Below, piece by piece: positions 11,194 through 22,866 of a stretch of DNA of 64,000 nt (position 1 is the stretch's first letter; each line of letters starts with the position of its first letter). The notes beneath the pieces were generated by a model that was given only the letters and a program-made list of their open reading frames with translations, ran no database searches and had not been told where the DNA came from. The translations under genes and the position numbers were made by a program. The stretch lies in the NCBI GenBank assembly GCA_021234155.1, contig JAJEKV010000056.1:5702932-5766931 (forward strand), given 5' to 3'. Source of the stretch: Isoetes taiwanensis (taxonomy: Eukaryota > Streptophyta > Lycopodiopsida > Isoetales > Isoetaceae).

Positions 11194-11250
11194 TGACGTG
11201 GCATCATGCCACGTCACATTAGGGTTACATTAGGGTTACATTAGGGTTTC
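11194..11250. promoter_or_regulatory. bZIP-type palindrome followed by three telobox-like repeats
   Basis: TGACGTGGCA and TGCCACGTCA face each other around a 3-nt centre (11194-11216). Each arm is a hybrid TGACG/ACGTGG bZIP recognition site. It is followed at once by three tandem 11-mers of the type ACATTAGGGTT (11216-11250), carrying the TTAGGGTT complement of the plant telobox. The combination looks like promoter sequence, but no clear gene starts just downstream. Confidence 0.4.
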
Positions 11251-11385
11251 CTTCTTCTAACATTGACTCAGCTAACAAACTAGATAGAAACAGGAGGAGC
11301 AGAAGATTACAAAAGAAAATTGATAGTGCCATGAGCAATATTCGGAAAACTCAAAAGTTAGGCCAGTTTTTTGGGAAAGACAGAC

Positions 11386-11450
11386 CGCTTTTAGAACGCG
11401 ATATGGGCAATACAAATTCACAGTTATGCCATTTGGTCTATCAAACGCAC
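11386..11450 (+). pseudogene. Ty3/gypsy reverse transcriptase fragment, upstream part
   Basis: The frame reads TAFRTRYGQYKFTVMPFGLS then NA, which is the conserved block just before the catalytic motif of Ty3/gypsy RTs (usual form FRTRYGxYEFxVMPFGLTNAP). It stops abruptly at the C of the next codon, and the continuation is found 3.6 kb away at 15043. Upstream sequence is not in frame with a recognisable polymerase. Confidence 0.7.
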
Positions 11451-14400
11451 TATGTTGAAGGTGTTCCTGGCAAAACCTTCAACCTCAGTGGTTTAGAACC
11501 TCCAGATCACTTAGGGTGATCAATCCTCAAAGCAAATGATGGATTAGAATGGAGCAAATTGCAAAAGTTCAACTGTCCCTGAAATTTTGACAGTTTTGGA
11601 AGTGCCAAGTTTGCATATCTATATCTTAGGATCCGTGCACTGAAACTTAATTAAACTTGGAGTGGTGAGAGAACAATAGTAGAGGATGCTTGGTATTTAA
11701 TTTCAGGATTTTTGGACGCTTCCTTTGCTTACTATGGATTTTTGAACAAGCAGACTTGAAACAGACAATTTTCAATGAGTGTCTCAGAAATTTTGAAACT
11801 TTTGGAACAGCCAACTTTGGGGATCTGTAACTTGAGATGAAAAGGTCCTAAAATCATGAAACCTGGACTGGGGTAAGATGGATAGGAAGGCATGCACATG
11901 ACAAAGTTTCAGAGTTTTTGGATGAGCAGTTGAAAATCTATGGATTTTTGAAAAGGCACACTTGGAAGAGGAAATTTCAATGACTGTCTCAGAAATTTTT
12001 AAAGTTCTAGAACAGCCAACTTTGCAAAGCCATAACTATGGATTTATGATTTCTAAAATCATGAAATCTGTTTTGAATGAAATATGAATAGCAAGAGAGT
12101 CATGGAAATTAAGATCAGATTTTTTGGAGATATAGTTTGCATATGGGGCATGGCTAAACTTGCAGACTTGGGACAGTGAAATTTCAGTGCACATATCAGG
12201 GATTTTGCTCAAAAATCAGAAATGCAACTTGAATAGCATCTATTCGAACTTCATAACAATGCCAAGGGTAGTATTATATCAGAATATCAAAGAAAATATG
12301 AAAATACATCAAGAATTTGGATTTTTTTGCTCAAGGCATGTCAAAAAACTGAAATATGGAAGCTATTCTTCATGTAAGAGTCCTCAATCCTTCTTTCAGA
12401 GCCAAATCCACCTGTTCTTCATGCCTCAAGCTTCCCTTCTTCTCTGATAGCCTCGAAAAGCCCCCTTTTCTGATCCCGAAATCCCCTTTTGAAAAAACTC
12501 AGTTTTGGTTCCATTCTTGGCAAATCTGGCTTGTTTTTTGTTTTTTAGCTTTGATTCATGTTTCTTGGCATGTAAGAGGCTCAATCCGGGAGAGTATGAT
12601 AATGATTAAGCTGATAAATCATTGTAAAAATCCAAATCTTGGCTTGCACAAAGTTTTTAGGGTTCTTCAAATCCCTTCGATATATCCCACAAGCCCAAAT
12701 AGCGGTGAAAGATAAGGTATATAAGGATCGAAATCTTATATATAATTTCTTTACTTGCTATTTCCATGAGGTTGGCAGCTCATATGCTCGAGGTGCCATG
12801 TGGCGAAAGATGATTGGGGAAAATGAGTGACTAGGCCAGGGAAGTAGATACGAAATTTTTTCATTTATTTTTATATGTGGCACGGTTCCCAAGAAATGGA
12901 ATATGAGGGTCATAACAAGGTCTTTTTCAAAAATTATTTTTGCCACATGGAATCTTTTTTGATGCTCTACATGATGAGAGAATTTTTTCAAAAAAGAGCA
13001 TCTTAATTTTTGGCTCAAAATGAGGCTACATTAGAGGAAATTTGAGATCTCATTTCATCCCCATAAGAATCCTCCAATGGAATGGCTACCCTCTATTAAC
13101 TGCAATTAATGCAGCACCAACAACTTCATTGCTGTCGTTTTTCCCCCATAACTTTTGATCCACTTGTCAAAATGTTGCGGCGTTTGTTGCATTAGATGCG
13201 GAATGAAAAGATCTTTCCAATGATATATGGTTATGATGTATTTCAATATGGTCATATGCGTTAACCTTAAAAAAATATGATTTTTTGCTTATTTCTTATA
13301 TATTTATATCGTAAAAGATATATGAATGGGTTATCACTAGATAGATCTTGTGAAGACGAACCCATTGCTACAAAAAGTTTTTGAATCGGAGTTCTGGATC
13401 AAAAGTTATAATGAAAAAATGATACTACAGAAGTTAGTTGCAGCTGCATTAATTACAGGCTGCCACATAATACTGGAATGAGATATACTGGAGCTCTTCT
13501 CTTATTGGACAGTTTAAAAAGCTGACATGGCATTTTAAGCATCCCTTAATGGGACAAAACGTGATCTCATTTTTCCTCTAATGATTTTGGTGAGGTGGCA
13601 AGGTTATGGAGTGATGTGGCAAATGGGTGATGATATGGCACAATGAGGTGATGATGTGGCAAGCAAGGTGGTAAAATAACTTTTTTCTAGTCAAAACTTT
13701 TTGTGATGTGGTGATGAGGTGGATGACATGTGTATGGTGATGTGGATGTACTTGAGTGATGATGTGGATGACATTTGGCATTTTGAAGATGATGTGGATG
13801 ATTTGGCATAATATTTGGCACTTGTGCACAAATGATCTTAGACCTTAGGAATAGCCAAATTTGGTGGAGTTTTTTGCATTTTCTCAAGAAAGTGGATGAA
13901 TAATAGGTATGTGACGTGCTTTGACTAGAAAAAGAAACTTTGCCAACCTTTGGCTAGGGGAAATGGTAATGGAGTATGGAGATAGGAAGTCATGAATGGG
14001 ATCAAGATGGTAAGAACATGAAAGAAGCTTTGGAAAATGGAACTCATGCCAAAATGACTTGGATCTAGCCACATACCAATGAACCTTGAGGGGTCTTCCA
14101 AACTCTAACAAGGGGTCTTCAATTTAGGCTCAAATCTTCTTGCTTGAATCTCAACTTTCTTGCCATACTTGTATGATGCTCAATCAATGTTCTCCCTTGG
14201 TTCTTCATCACAAATGTCTTCTAAGCAGTGTTGATTTTAGTGGCTATTTATCGCAAAATTGCTATATTTTTGGATTTTTGAAAAAATTGCCACTATGCTT
14301 AGTAGGTTTCCTTTAGTAAAATAATGAGATTAATTCGCCAAATTTTTCTAGAGAAGCTTTCCATCTTCTACCACATTCGCCAACTATATGAACTTTGTGA

Positions 14401-15040
14401 AGGAGCTTTTTCGCCTCTCTATCAATAATCTCAATGTTTGAATCTCAAACAAAGCGCCTACTTAGAAACTAGAGTTACCAATTCCATATACCTAGGGAGT
14501 ATAGAGTTGAAGGTTTTGATTTTTTATTTGTGCCATAACTATCCTTAAATATCTACAGAATGTGATAAAGCTGTTTTAATGTCTTTACAATGGGATACAA
14601 TCATATTCAGGAAAATACTACTTTCAGATACGATCACCAAAACAAAATGGGAGATTACGATATTAGTTAGTGGCACTTATGTATATGATTATGTTGAAGT
14701 CATGACAACAATGTTACGGTAGGATTTTAGACATCTTTACAAGTACTACACAAATATGTTAGTGATTAACATTTATCGCCACATGCACAACATAGATTCT
14801 TAAATGGGTAAAACTCATCGCCTTCCAAAGAAGTTTCGAATATAAAATTATCGCCAAAATAGTGATACTCGAATTATGATATAGTACCATTAAAATCATC
14901 ACTGCTTCTAAGAGTCTTCAAAGGTAGATGTCTTCAATTCTGTTGCTTGATTAGCTCATGCACACATGTGTCAAACCAAATGTTAGCCAAAGGTGTAGTT
15001 CATGCAAATGGCTCTTCTATGCTGCCAAAATGTGGCAGCA
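11451..15040. mobile_element. About 3.6-kb insertion splitting the reverse transcriptase
   Basis: The RT protein reads SNA at 11449 and PTTFMRLMND from 15043, adjacent residues in all Ty3/gypsy RTs. Everything between is therefore foreign. CAC on both sides (11448-11450, 15041-15043) is a possible 3-bp target duplication. The insert has no clear terminal inverted repeat and no long ORF. It contains diverged internal repeats (GGATTTTTGAACAAGCAGACTT-like at 11735 and 11940; TTTTGAAA blocks) and the GATGTGG tract at 13590-13815. It may itself be composite. The class is not determined. Confidence 0.5.
13590..13815. repeat. Degenerate GATGATGTGG-type satellite tract
   Basis: About fifteen imperfect copies of GTGATGTGGCA, GATGATGTGGATGA and GATGAGGTGG are visible in 225 bp, irregularly spaced. 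No coding sequence is supported here. Confidence 0.6.
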
Positions 15041-15042
15041 CA

Positions 15043-15125
15043 CCAACAACTTTTATGAGATTGATGAATGACATTTTCAAGGAATTCTTGGACAAATTCG
15101 TTATCATCTTCTTCGACAACATCTT
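15043..15125 (+). pseudogene. Ty3/gypsy reverse transcriptase fragment, catalytic part, mutated
   Basis: The frame reads PTTFMRLMNDIFKEFLDKFV followed by IIFFDNI. The family has xxxDDIL here; the second catalytic Asp is Asn, so the polymerase is dead even apart from the split. The APTTFMRLMND form is typical of plant chromovirus-type elements. After FDNI the homology ends. Confidence 0.75.
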
Positions 15126-17170
15126 CTTTTTTATTTTTGGATATGATTGGGTTCCATGCCAGGGAATGCCACATGTTATGCATGAGGCATTCCCATTCAT
15201 CTCACGGCTCCTTTTGGGGGATGCCTGTTGGCAGCATTTGATTGCAAATTCTTGAACAGGCCAAGGTCTTTCTTCCACTCAAGAATTTGGATACGAATTC
15301 TCACCATGTTGATTGCTCTTCTATTTGGCACTCAGGCTTGCGCTGGGTCGTGTGCCTCGGTGAGCATTAGAAATCTTGATAGAATAATGAACTATTTTTC
15401 ATACAAACTAAAACGCCTGCTTCTGCCAGGACCAGCTTCTGGATCAACATTTCTGTGGTTTTTTGCTGATCAGACACAGGTGATCAAACTCTTCCTTGAT
15501 ATTTCTTGAGACTCGATGATTTGCATTGCTTTGTCTGCTCCAGTTCTTTCATCCATAGCGAAAATAGTGGATACTCATGAAATACTGAGGTACTGGTGTT
15601 CCATTTCCCACAAAATCCCAATCCCCTTCAATACTATGTGAAAGGTAGCCTATCAATTTTTCTGGAACCAGTGTCAGAACTCACTCAGACGTTGGACCAC
15701 AACAGAGTGGGAGGTATGCTTCCAGAGGGCAGTTTTGTCTATTGGAGGCATCCATTATTATCCTGAAGTATGTCGACCATTTGTGAGTGCCGACCCTGGT
15801 TCTGCTGGAGTCATGTTTCTTAAGATGCTGAAAGAAAATACTATAGATCCAGGTGTTCTTAAATTTATTTGCTTCAAAATTAGTCTTTTATTGTATGCAT
15901 CCGAGATGGATTATAGGAAACTGCATTAGAATTTAGGAAACTGCATGGTATTTTGTACCACAAGGTGATATAGTTTTATACCTCATTTTATTTTTCCATA
16001 TGGAATGCTAAGATATATTCCTTTCTGTAATGATTATTTGGTGTCAAGCAATAACTGCAGAGAACCATAAGTAGGAAGGTTCTAAAACTGTTGTTATTCT
16101 TAGACAAGAGTCCTATGTTCCAATTTTATTTGAAACAAGATCTTAACAATGCAGTTTGCAGCAAATATTGTTTGAAACTGCTAACCAGTTGACGTGACAT
16201 GCTATGCCTCTTCTGCTAAAGTTACATTGATCATGGAGACCTACCAAATGAAGATGGGCTGAAGGTTGAGGTATTTATTAAACATGCTATTTCTTTTTCA
16301 TGAAGTTTGATTACTATTTGCCATCCTTTACGTGGTCAATAGTGAGAAAAATCTGTTTAATGGAAGGTGACCGAGATTCATGTTTGTCCATCCAACATCC
16401 CCAACATAACATATAATCATCAGTCAGGTGGTTTGCATCTCAAAAATGTCTTTAATGCAGAGAGATCATAACTCTAAACCTCAGGATCTATGAATCTAAA
16501 ATGGGCATTGCACGACGACCAGTCGCAGCAGAGAATGCTGCTAAGAATCTAGAATTGAGAGAGGTTTCCACTGATGATGCACCTTCAGATCGTAGAACAT
16601 TATTAGCTAAAACATCTCAACGTCAAACATGACCCACATTATCTTCAATAAACAAACTCACTCTCAGAAGCATCAGGCCATTTATGTGGGAGAGAACCTG
16701 CACCACAGGAGAGAAAACTAGGATCAAATTGACAGTAGATAAATATTTGTATTATTATATAATACAAAGAGTAGTACCTCTTCAAGCACCAGATACCATA
16801 ATTATGTTGTAAGAATCAGCAAAGGCAACATAATGTTATTACCTGATCTAGGACGTCCAACAGCTGAGATAGATTTATGAACTGTTTGCTCTGTTAAAAT
16901 AAGATCTTATATGAATGATTCCCATTACAAATCACCTCTAAGTTCTAGGTTTCTCTAAGATATTATGTAACCCTTGTCTCAAGTTTCTTTATCCAAATCA
17001 AACTATATACATATGATTTTCCATGGATTGGTCCAATGAGCATCAAAGAAGATATTGAGATTTTGTTAATCTGGACAACAGTTGCATCAGTTGCATCATT
17101 ACTAGAATTAAGTAAATTTTGCCATGGCAAAGCCAATCTTATGCCTGGGACAAAAAAATGTAAATGAAGA
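15126..17170. other. No gene assigned; scattered short open stretches
   Basis: Two plus-strand stretches look protein-like but were not recognised: near 15640-15760 (SIFLEPVSELTQTLDHNRVG then GMLPEGSFVYWRHPLL) and near 16500-16620 (MGIARRPVAAENAAKNLELR). The first could be part of a decayed exon. The rest is AT-rich without motifs. Confidence 0.3.
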
Positions 17171-17179
17171 CAATCAAAT

Positions 17180-19110
17180 CAGCTGCCATACTTGGCCAGT
17201 TCGCATGGCCTCAAGAAGGCTAACAATCAAATGTTGTATTCCAGCCATCTCGTAAACCAAATACCTTCAACTCTCCATCATTAGGTGCATCTTCCACATA
17301 GCCTTTCTGTAGAAGGAGCATCCATGCATAACGAAGTATCAGTAAATGTCATGTTCTAGGATACCCAAAAAATAATGGGGCAGATGCTTAAGAAAGCCCC
17401 GAGATTGATAAATTATGCAGATCTAGTAACCTAAAAAGCATAACTGAGAGATTGGGAAATGAGGAGCATATACCATCATAAATTGACTTGAGTATTAAAA
17501 CACCAAGTGGTTTTGTTCCTTCTGGTCTGTTCATGTTGGGAATGGAAAAAACATAACTGTAACTATCTAACACACAGGATTCAGAAGTTAGAAGACCTTG
17601 TGAGAGAACAAATCTGTTCCTACTTGAGTATATCTAGCCTTATGTAGATAACATCCAATTGCTTTAAAACAAAATCATTGGACAACTTAGATTATCAGCT
17701 GTTAATCTCTTCTGCTCCGAGCTGCACAAACGAAAGTACTGATGCTGTAAAGATGCTTTTGAAAGACAACCACTTCTAGGCTCTCGATCAAGATTTGCAA
17801 GCAGGCGCTCTGAGTATTCACATTCAAGACTCTTGTGGAGACAAAACTAAATGGGTTTCTCGAATCTCGTAGCATGCCAAACTTTCCTCTCTAGATCAGA
17901 TGGATTGAAGTGAAACTTGGTGCCTGGCTTCTGCCCTCTACAAATGCACATTAAAGGTATCCACGAGCATAAAATAAGGGAACCGGGCAGTGGAAAACAT
18001 GGAGATGAAAAATGAATAATCCCGCAAAGAAAAACGAGATAATCAATCACTCAACAACAATTGTGGAAGAAGTGGCAAAGCCAACTGCTCAACAACAGTA
18101 CAAGCACGGAATAGAATGAAAGCAGGAAACAACGCCTATGATCAATTGCCGAACCACTACAAAGCCCGAAAATGGGAACATAGCGTGGAAACGGGGCAAC
18201 TCGCATCTATATGGCAGAAAGACACCAAAAACAAAAGAAGGATAGAACCCTAATCTCTCCTTCACCTGTTTTGGATTTGAAGCAATGACGAAGTTCAGCA
18301 AGAGTCGCGAGAACAAAATTTTTCTTGGCCATCCATTCCAATAAATCCACATCAGACGGATTCTTTGAGTCCAACTCAACATTTTATACACGTGGATAGG
18401 CTGTTGCGCTAAAAAAAAGATACACATGTGCACAAAAAAGGACTTGAAAAGCAATAATACTTGAAATCAATGGAAGCAGTGCTGGATCTAGAGCAGAGAT
18501 TCAAAATACTCTAATAAATGCCTCTAAACAAAATAGATGACATAGAAATTTTCAGGTGGAACTATGGATTCAACCTCCAATAAAATGTAAAAACAAGACT
18601 AGAATAAATGCAACATATTCTTAAATATATAGTAATGTCAAAAAGGAATATCTTCTAAAAGCAGCCCTTGTCCCGTCGTTCCACTCAACAGTCTGCTCCA
18701 ATAATGATGTCATTGCGAGGAAAAAAACTCAGCTGGAAGTTGGAGCATTTATAAATTACTCAAAGCAATCCAAGCAAAGTTGAAAACAAAAATGTAACTG
18801 TAATATTGCTGCATTTAGCATCTTATCCAACATCTATTAATTGCCTCTTCATCTGCCTTTGGATCAGAAAGCAAGCAGTTAGACATTTAAATAATGATAG
18901 CAAGTATTTGAAATTTTGCAAAAACGTACTGTCGCAATGTGCCCATCACCTCTAGAACTTTGCTCCGCCAATAACAAAGCATCAAATGACACTTCAAGCA
19001 AAGGGCTAAATTTGCATGGCATCCCTTGCATTCTTTTGAAGGGCACTTCCAAAACTTGCCTTTCAGTTTGAATGGCAGTTTTTAGTGTTGCCATTCTGCT
19101 GCATGGTAAA
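17180..19110 (-). CDS. Exons of an unidentified multi-exon host gene
   Basis: Several minus-strand blocks have protein-like composition and usable splice sites. About 19097-18930 reads MATLKTAIQTERQVLEVPFK and ends at GTACGT. About 18710-18660 reads QTVEWNDGTRAAF. About 18372-18268 reads NPSDVDLLEWMAKKNFVLAT then LAELRHCFKSKT with donor GTGAAG. About 17850-17690 reads SLECEYSERLLANLDREPRS. About 17545-17472 reads PNMNRPEGTKPLGVLILKSI with donor GTATAT. About 17340-17268 reads ILRYAWMLLLQKGYVEDAPN with donor GTATTT. About 17240-17185 reads AGIQHLIVSLLEAMRTG. I cannot name the family, and not all acceptors are clear. It may be a real gene or a decaying copy. Order and strand are consistent over 1.9 kb. 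Confidence 0.4.
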
Positions 19111-19215
19111 TCTTTTGGCTGCCATTCAATACAATATATTAACAAATTAACCAGATAACTCAATAACCAAACCATGAATTTGCCTTATCGAATATAATAC
19201 TCAATGACTTCATAT

Positions 19216-19745
19216 TCATATCAAAAAGTTACAATAGCAAGCACGACATTGCTCTTGGTCCATCCAATTAGAAAAAATCATTTCATAATCAACATCTATA
19301 TAACTAGGTGCCGATAATGACAAAAACATCAAGGTCTCAAATGTAGTCAGCAATAGACACTTCCTGTCTTCATCTTTTATCAAATTCTGTCTTCGAAAAC
19401 CATGCTCACACTCTACAGAACTTGTTGAAAGAACAAGATTGACTTGCCACAATTTCATTACTTCATCATAAACATCAAAGTTAAATTGTTGCTCTCTGCA
19501 AGCATCTCATAATGCTCTCATGTTTTTACGGCCGTGCTCTGTCCTTTGCATTTTTCAATATCAACAAATCCATATGTCCTCTCTCCAAAGTTCTTGCATA
19601 AAGTAGTTGCCCATTTTTCAGTTTGCTGCTCTATTTCCATACTACCAATAGCATAGCCATTTGTTGAGAAGAGTTTTGTTCTTTCCAATGCATCTCTTGT
19701 TCGTTCTTGAAACCTTTGCCTTAAACATGATATAATTTTAGCCAC
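19216..19745 (-). pseudogene. hAT-type transposase C-terminal remnant
   Basis: Two minus-strand frames, 19745-19518 and 19458-19216, are separated by a frame change. The second contains LVLSTSSVECEHGFRRQNLI then KDEDRKCLL and LMFLSLSAP. This matches the hAT C-terminal dimerisation region, where proteins read (I/V)xSTAECERGFSxMNxIK...RN.L and end in L(M/L)xISxxGP. The first block (MAKIISCLRQRFQERTRDAL, ...FVDIEKCKG) fits the helical part just upstream in ZNF862/KIAA1586-like hAT relatives. No TIRs were identified. Confidence 0.6.
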
Positions 19746-21105
19746 GAACTCTTACCTAGGATATACCACAAACCCACATAAGCTAGGGTTTGCCCCCTAG
19801 GGGCAACCCAAAAATAAGGGTTTTTTATGCATCAGGCACCATTGAGAGTTCATAAAGATAAAGAGGAAAAAATGTATATAGTTTTTTAAGGGCTAAGAAA
19901 CTTTTTGGAAAAGTCACTTTTCGAAACATAATCAAAGCCTTTTATTATTTTATCATTTCGAAGCTGAGTTTTTCTTGCTGAGCTGACTGCTTATCCGAGT
20001 TTTTCTCGCAGAGCCAACTGCTTATTCGACTGCAAACGCAAAGCTAGGAGTTTTTGTTGCACAGGAACAAGCTGCACAAAGGGATCAAGCTTCTGAGGCA
20101 AAGGGACAGATAGTTTGAATTAATCCATTTCAGGCTTTTGCAGCAGATTCCATGTAGAAAATCAGAGATATACAACAGAAACTGGATATGAATAAATAGA
20201 GATGGTGAGAAAGGCCCTCACCGTAACATACATATATATGCCTCAGAAAGGCGTACAAACCAAGAGACGCAGCCATAGCCAAAAGACACGAACATGACTC
20301 TTGGTGTGGATCGCCAACATGGCACTGAGGTGTGCATGCAGGGCCATAGATATATGCCACGTGTGCATATTTCAACACTCCCACTGCCCAAATGCACACC
20401 TACACCTACAGATTATCTTGCAGACTGTAAACATACAATCATAGTACTGATCACTAAGAATAAGAATCAGAAAAATTACAGTTCTTCACATATTTACTGA
20501 TCTTCACGCGGTCTCTACACCTCCACAAAGTTTTGCAGCTCAACGATCTTCACAAAGAAATATCTTCACCACTGCTCCCACTGGAACCAAAATCTTCACA
20601 AAGAAATTTCGTTACCAGCAAATAACCATGAAGAAGCACCAAGATCTTTCTTCTCCCACTCAGTCATAAAAGTACCACGCAGCAGCATGTACTTAGATTA
20701 GAATTCTCCCATTCAGGCCGAAATTGTTCTTCACTCAGATTTGATGCAGCCCACCAAGGAATCAGCATCGACTTCTTCCTTACATCACCATCAGGAGGTT
20801 GAGGTATGGTCACATCAATTGGGGCTTCATGCAGAAAGCAGTATAATTTTCTTGTGCTTGACATGCATTGGCTGAGAATAAGTGTTATAGCTGCACAGGT
20901 GTCTGTTGTAAATCATATAACAGGAAATGTGTGTGTTTTTTTGTTCTATAACCTTGTTATAAGGATTTATATTAAAGAGAATGCTGCAATGTTTCCTAAA
21001 CTCGTTGAGCACATTCTTACTCATTTCCTATTGATGCAAATAGTCATTGACCTCATTTAGTTTTATTATGTAGGCATGTTGCCATAATTAGTTTGGTTCT
21101 CATGT
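19746..21105. other. No gene assigned
   Basis: AT-rich, with a short stretch at 19760-19795 that recurs inverted at 49028-49075 (AAACCCACATAAGC... / TTTATGTGGGTTT). A Ser/Thr-poor minus ORF at 20664-20864 and a plus ORF at 20806-21060 have no recognisable motif and were not called. Confidence 0.3.
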
Positions 21106-21109
21106 TTTA

Positions 21110-21277
21110 GGGATGGGTGAATTGTTCAGATTTGGCGATAATAGTTATGATCAATTGGGAAGATTATCCAGTGATGTAATAGGTGCTGTTCAATTTGACA
21201 ATTTAGATACATGCTCTCTCAAAATGATCAGTGCTGCATATGGTCATTCCTTCGTAATCACATCTGGCGGAGATGAA
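21110..21277 (+). pseudogene. RCC1-repeat fragment
   Basis: The frame reads GELFRFGDNSYDQLGRLSSD then VIGAV and, after a linker, MISAAYGHSFVIT. This is one RCC1 blade: GxVxxWGxNxxGQLG, then a loop, then ...IxxGxxHSxxLT. RCC1 proteins have seven such blades, so this is a single-exon remnant. Immediately after it, an 80-bp segment is duplicated (GAATCCGGCAGGG... at 21276 and 21339), which gives repeated residues ESGRVRAIFNTQ and ESGRARAIFNT. There is no flanking RCC1 sequence in either direction. Confidence 0.6.
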
Positions 21278-21377
21278 TCCGGCAGGGTTAGGGCAATTTT
21301 CAACACACAGAGATTCATCGTAATTGCATCTCGCAGAGAAGAATCCGGCAGGGCCAGAGCAATATTCAACACGTGAA

Positions 21378-22860
21378 TCGGCCGCTGCACGTAGCGATGA
21401 AAGGCCAAAAAAAATTGTACTTTTTTGTTTTGGTATGTTATGGGATTTTTGTTTTACTGATTATAATAAATGAATATCAATTACTTATATTTTGGTATAT
21501 TTCGTAGTCTATATATTATTTATGGAGAGCCAATTTTTTTGAATTTTGTTTCTGTCCCAAACCAAAAAAAATACCATCTTCCATACAGGTCCACATGTCA
21601 TTTGGCATCTTTTTAATCTGGCATGACAATATGACATCAATTAATACTCATATTGTATCCTTGTTCCTATACAATGCTAACAAGATTGGGTTTTATAACA
21701 CAAATTCTATGGTCTACATGTCATTTGGCATGACAATATGACATCAATCAACTCTAAGATTTTGTCCTTGCTTTGAGCCCATTAGGAGTGGTTTCCGAGG
21801 GGCCTGGAAACCACAACTACTAACAAAAAAAAAAAAAAAAAGAAAAATCAGAAGACATCGATTTGATTCCTACTATGATAAGACTTAACATCGATTTTAA
21901 ATAACACGTCATTGTTGATTATATAATGAATGGCACTACAGATATTGGCCAGGGGGGTTTCAAATCCCTTGAGAAATATAAGGCAAAAAGGCCTAGTTAA
22001 TGGGTAACCAAAGCTGCACCGCCTAGGCAATGGGTAATCAAAGTTACTCTAAATAAACATATGGTAGAATATGTAGCATAATAACAGGGGGTTACTTTTG
22101 TATTTTTGTACGCTTTTCACTAAGGTTTTGCTATGATTTTGTGGTGTATTTCAATTGATGTACTAATGCGTACATCTAGAGCGCGCATACACAAATAGTG
22201 TTTTTCATGTTTTCTTTCAATGGTGGGCACCCATGTTTTTTTTTTTTTTTTTATTATTAGTGGTCTAGATGGCATGCAGGAATTTTAGGGTTAGAAATTT
22301 CTTTATCAAACTCTGGATATGGCTTCAAGCAAAAATTTGAGCAAATAAGGGTATGGGCAGGAAGGCAGCGGAACTTGTTTGAATGATGCAAGCCGGAACA
22401 GGTCCGTTAGTACTTTTTTCACGCCCGGCGAGAGCACGAGGGAAGAATCCGCCCTTCCTTGCCCGTATCCTTGCTCCTTCCCTTGGCCCCGGTTATGGCT
22501 TCCCTTGTTCAAACCCCCCGCTTTTGCTCCTCGGCTTTTGTTTCCTTTGATCCGACCGGATCTCGATCCCTTTGCAAAGCAAATTTTGGCATGATCGCCC
22601 TGCCCACCTGCACCTCTGCGCTCTTCCTTGCCCCTTTCCTTCAACCCATCTCTTCGTTCTCTCCTGCTCGCAGGCCCTGCTTGGTGTAAGGTTTGATTAT
22701 GGTTTGAAGAAATTGGAACCCAGCTCGGGATGGACGCTCAGCGCCTTTTGGAGCCCTTCATTGATGCAGAATGTGGCCTCTGATGTGATTTTTTCGAAAT
22801 GGAACATCGTGAACGTATTGGAGGTCTGCCTGGAGGTCTGCTCTTGAGCTCCGCCTTAAA
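21378..22860. other. No gene; short direct repeats and homopolymers
   Basis: A segment around CATGTCATTTGGCAT...GACAATATGACATCAAT occurs at 21594-21640 and again at 21717-21750. Poly-A lies at 21825-21842 and poly-T at 22235-22252. The C/T-rich stretch at 22440-22680 directly upstream of the lipase copy opens several overlapping frames, but none has a motif. It may be the 5' leader of that gene. Confidence 0.35.
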
Positions 22861-22866
22861 CCTTTT

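Noticed and set aside
13578-13887. His-rich minus-strand ORFs
   Set aside because: They arise from the GATGATGTGG repeat tract (CATCATCACC on the other strand), not from a histidine-rich protein.
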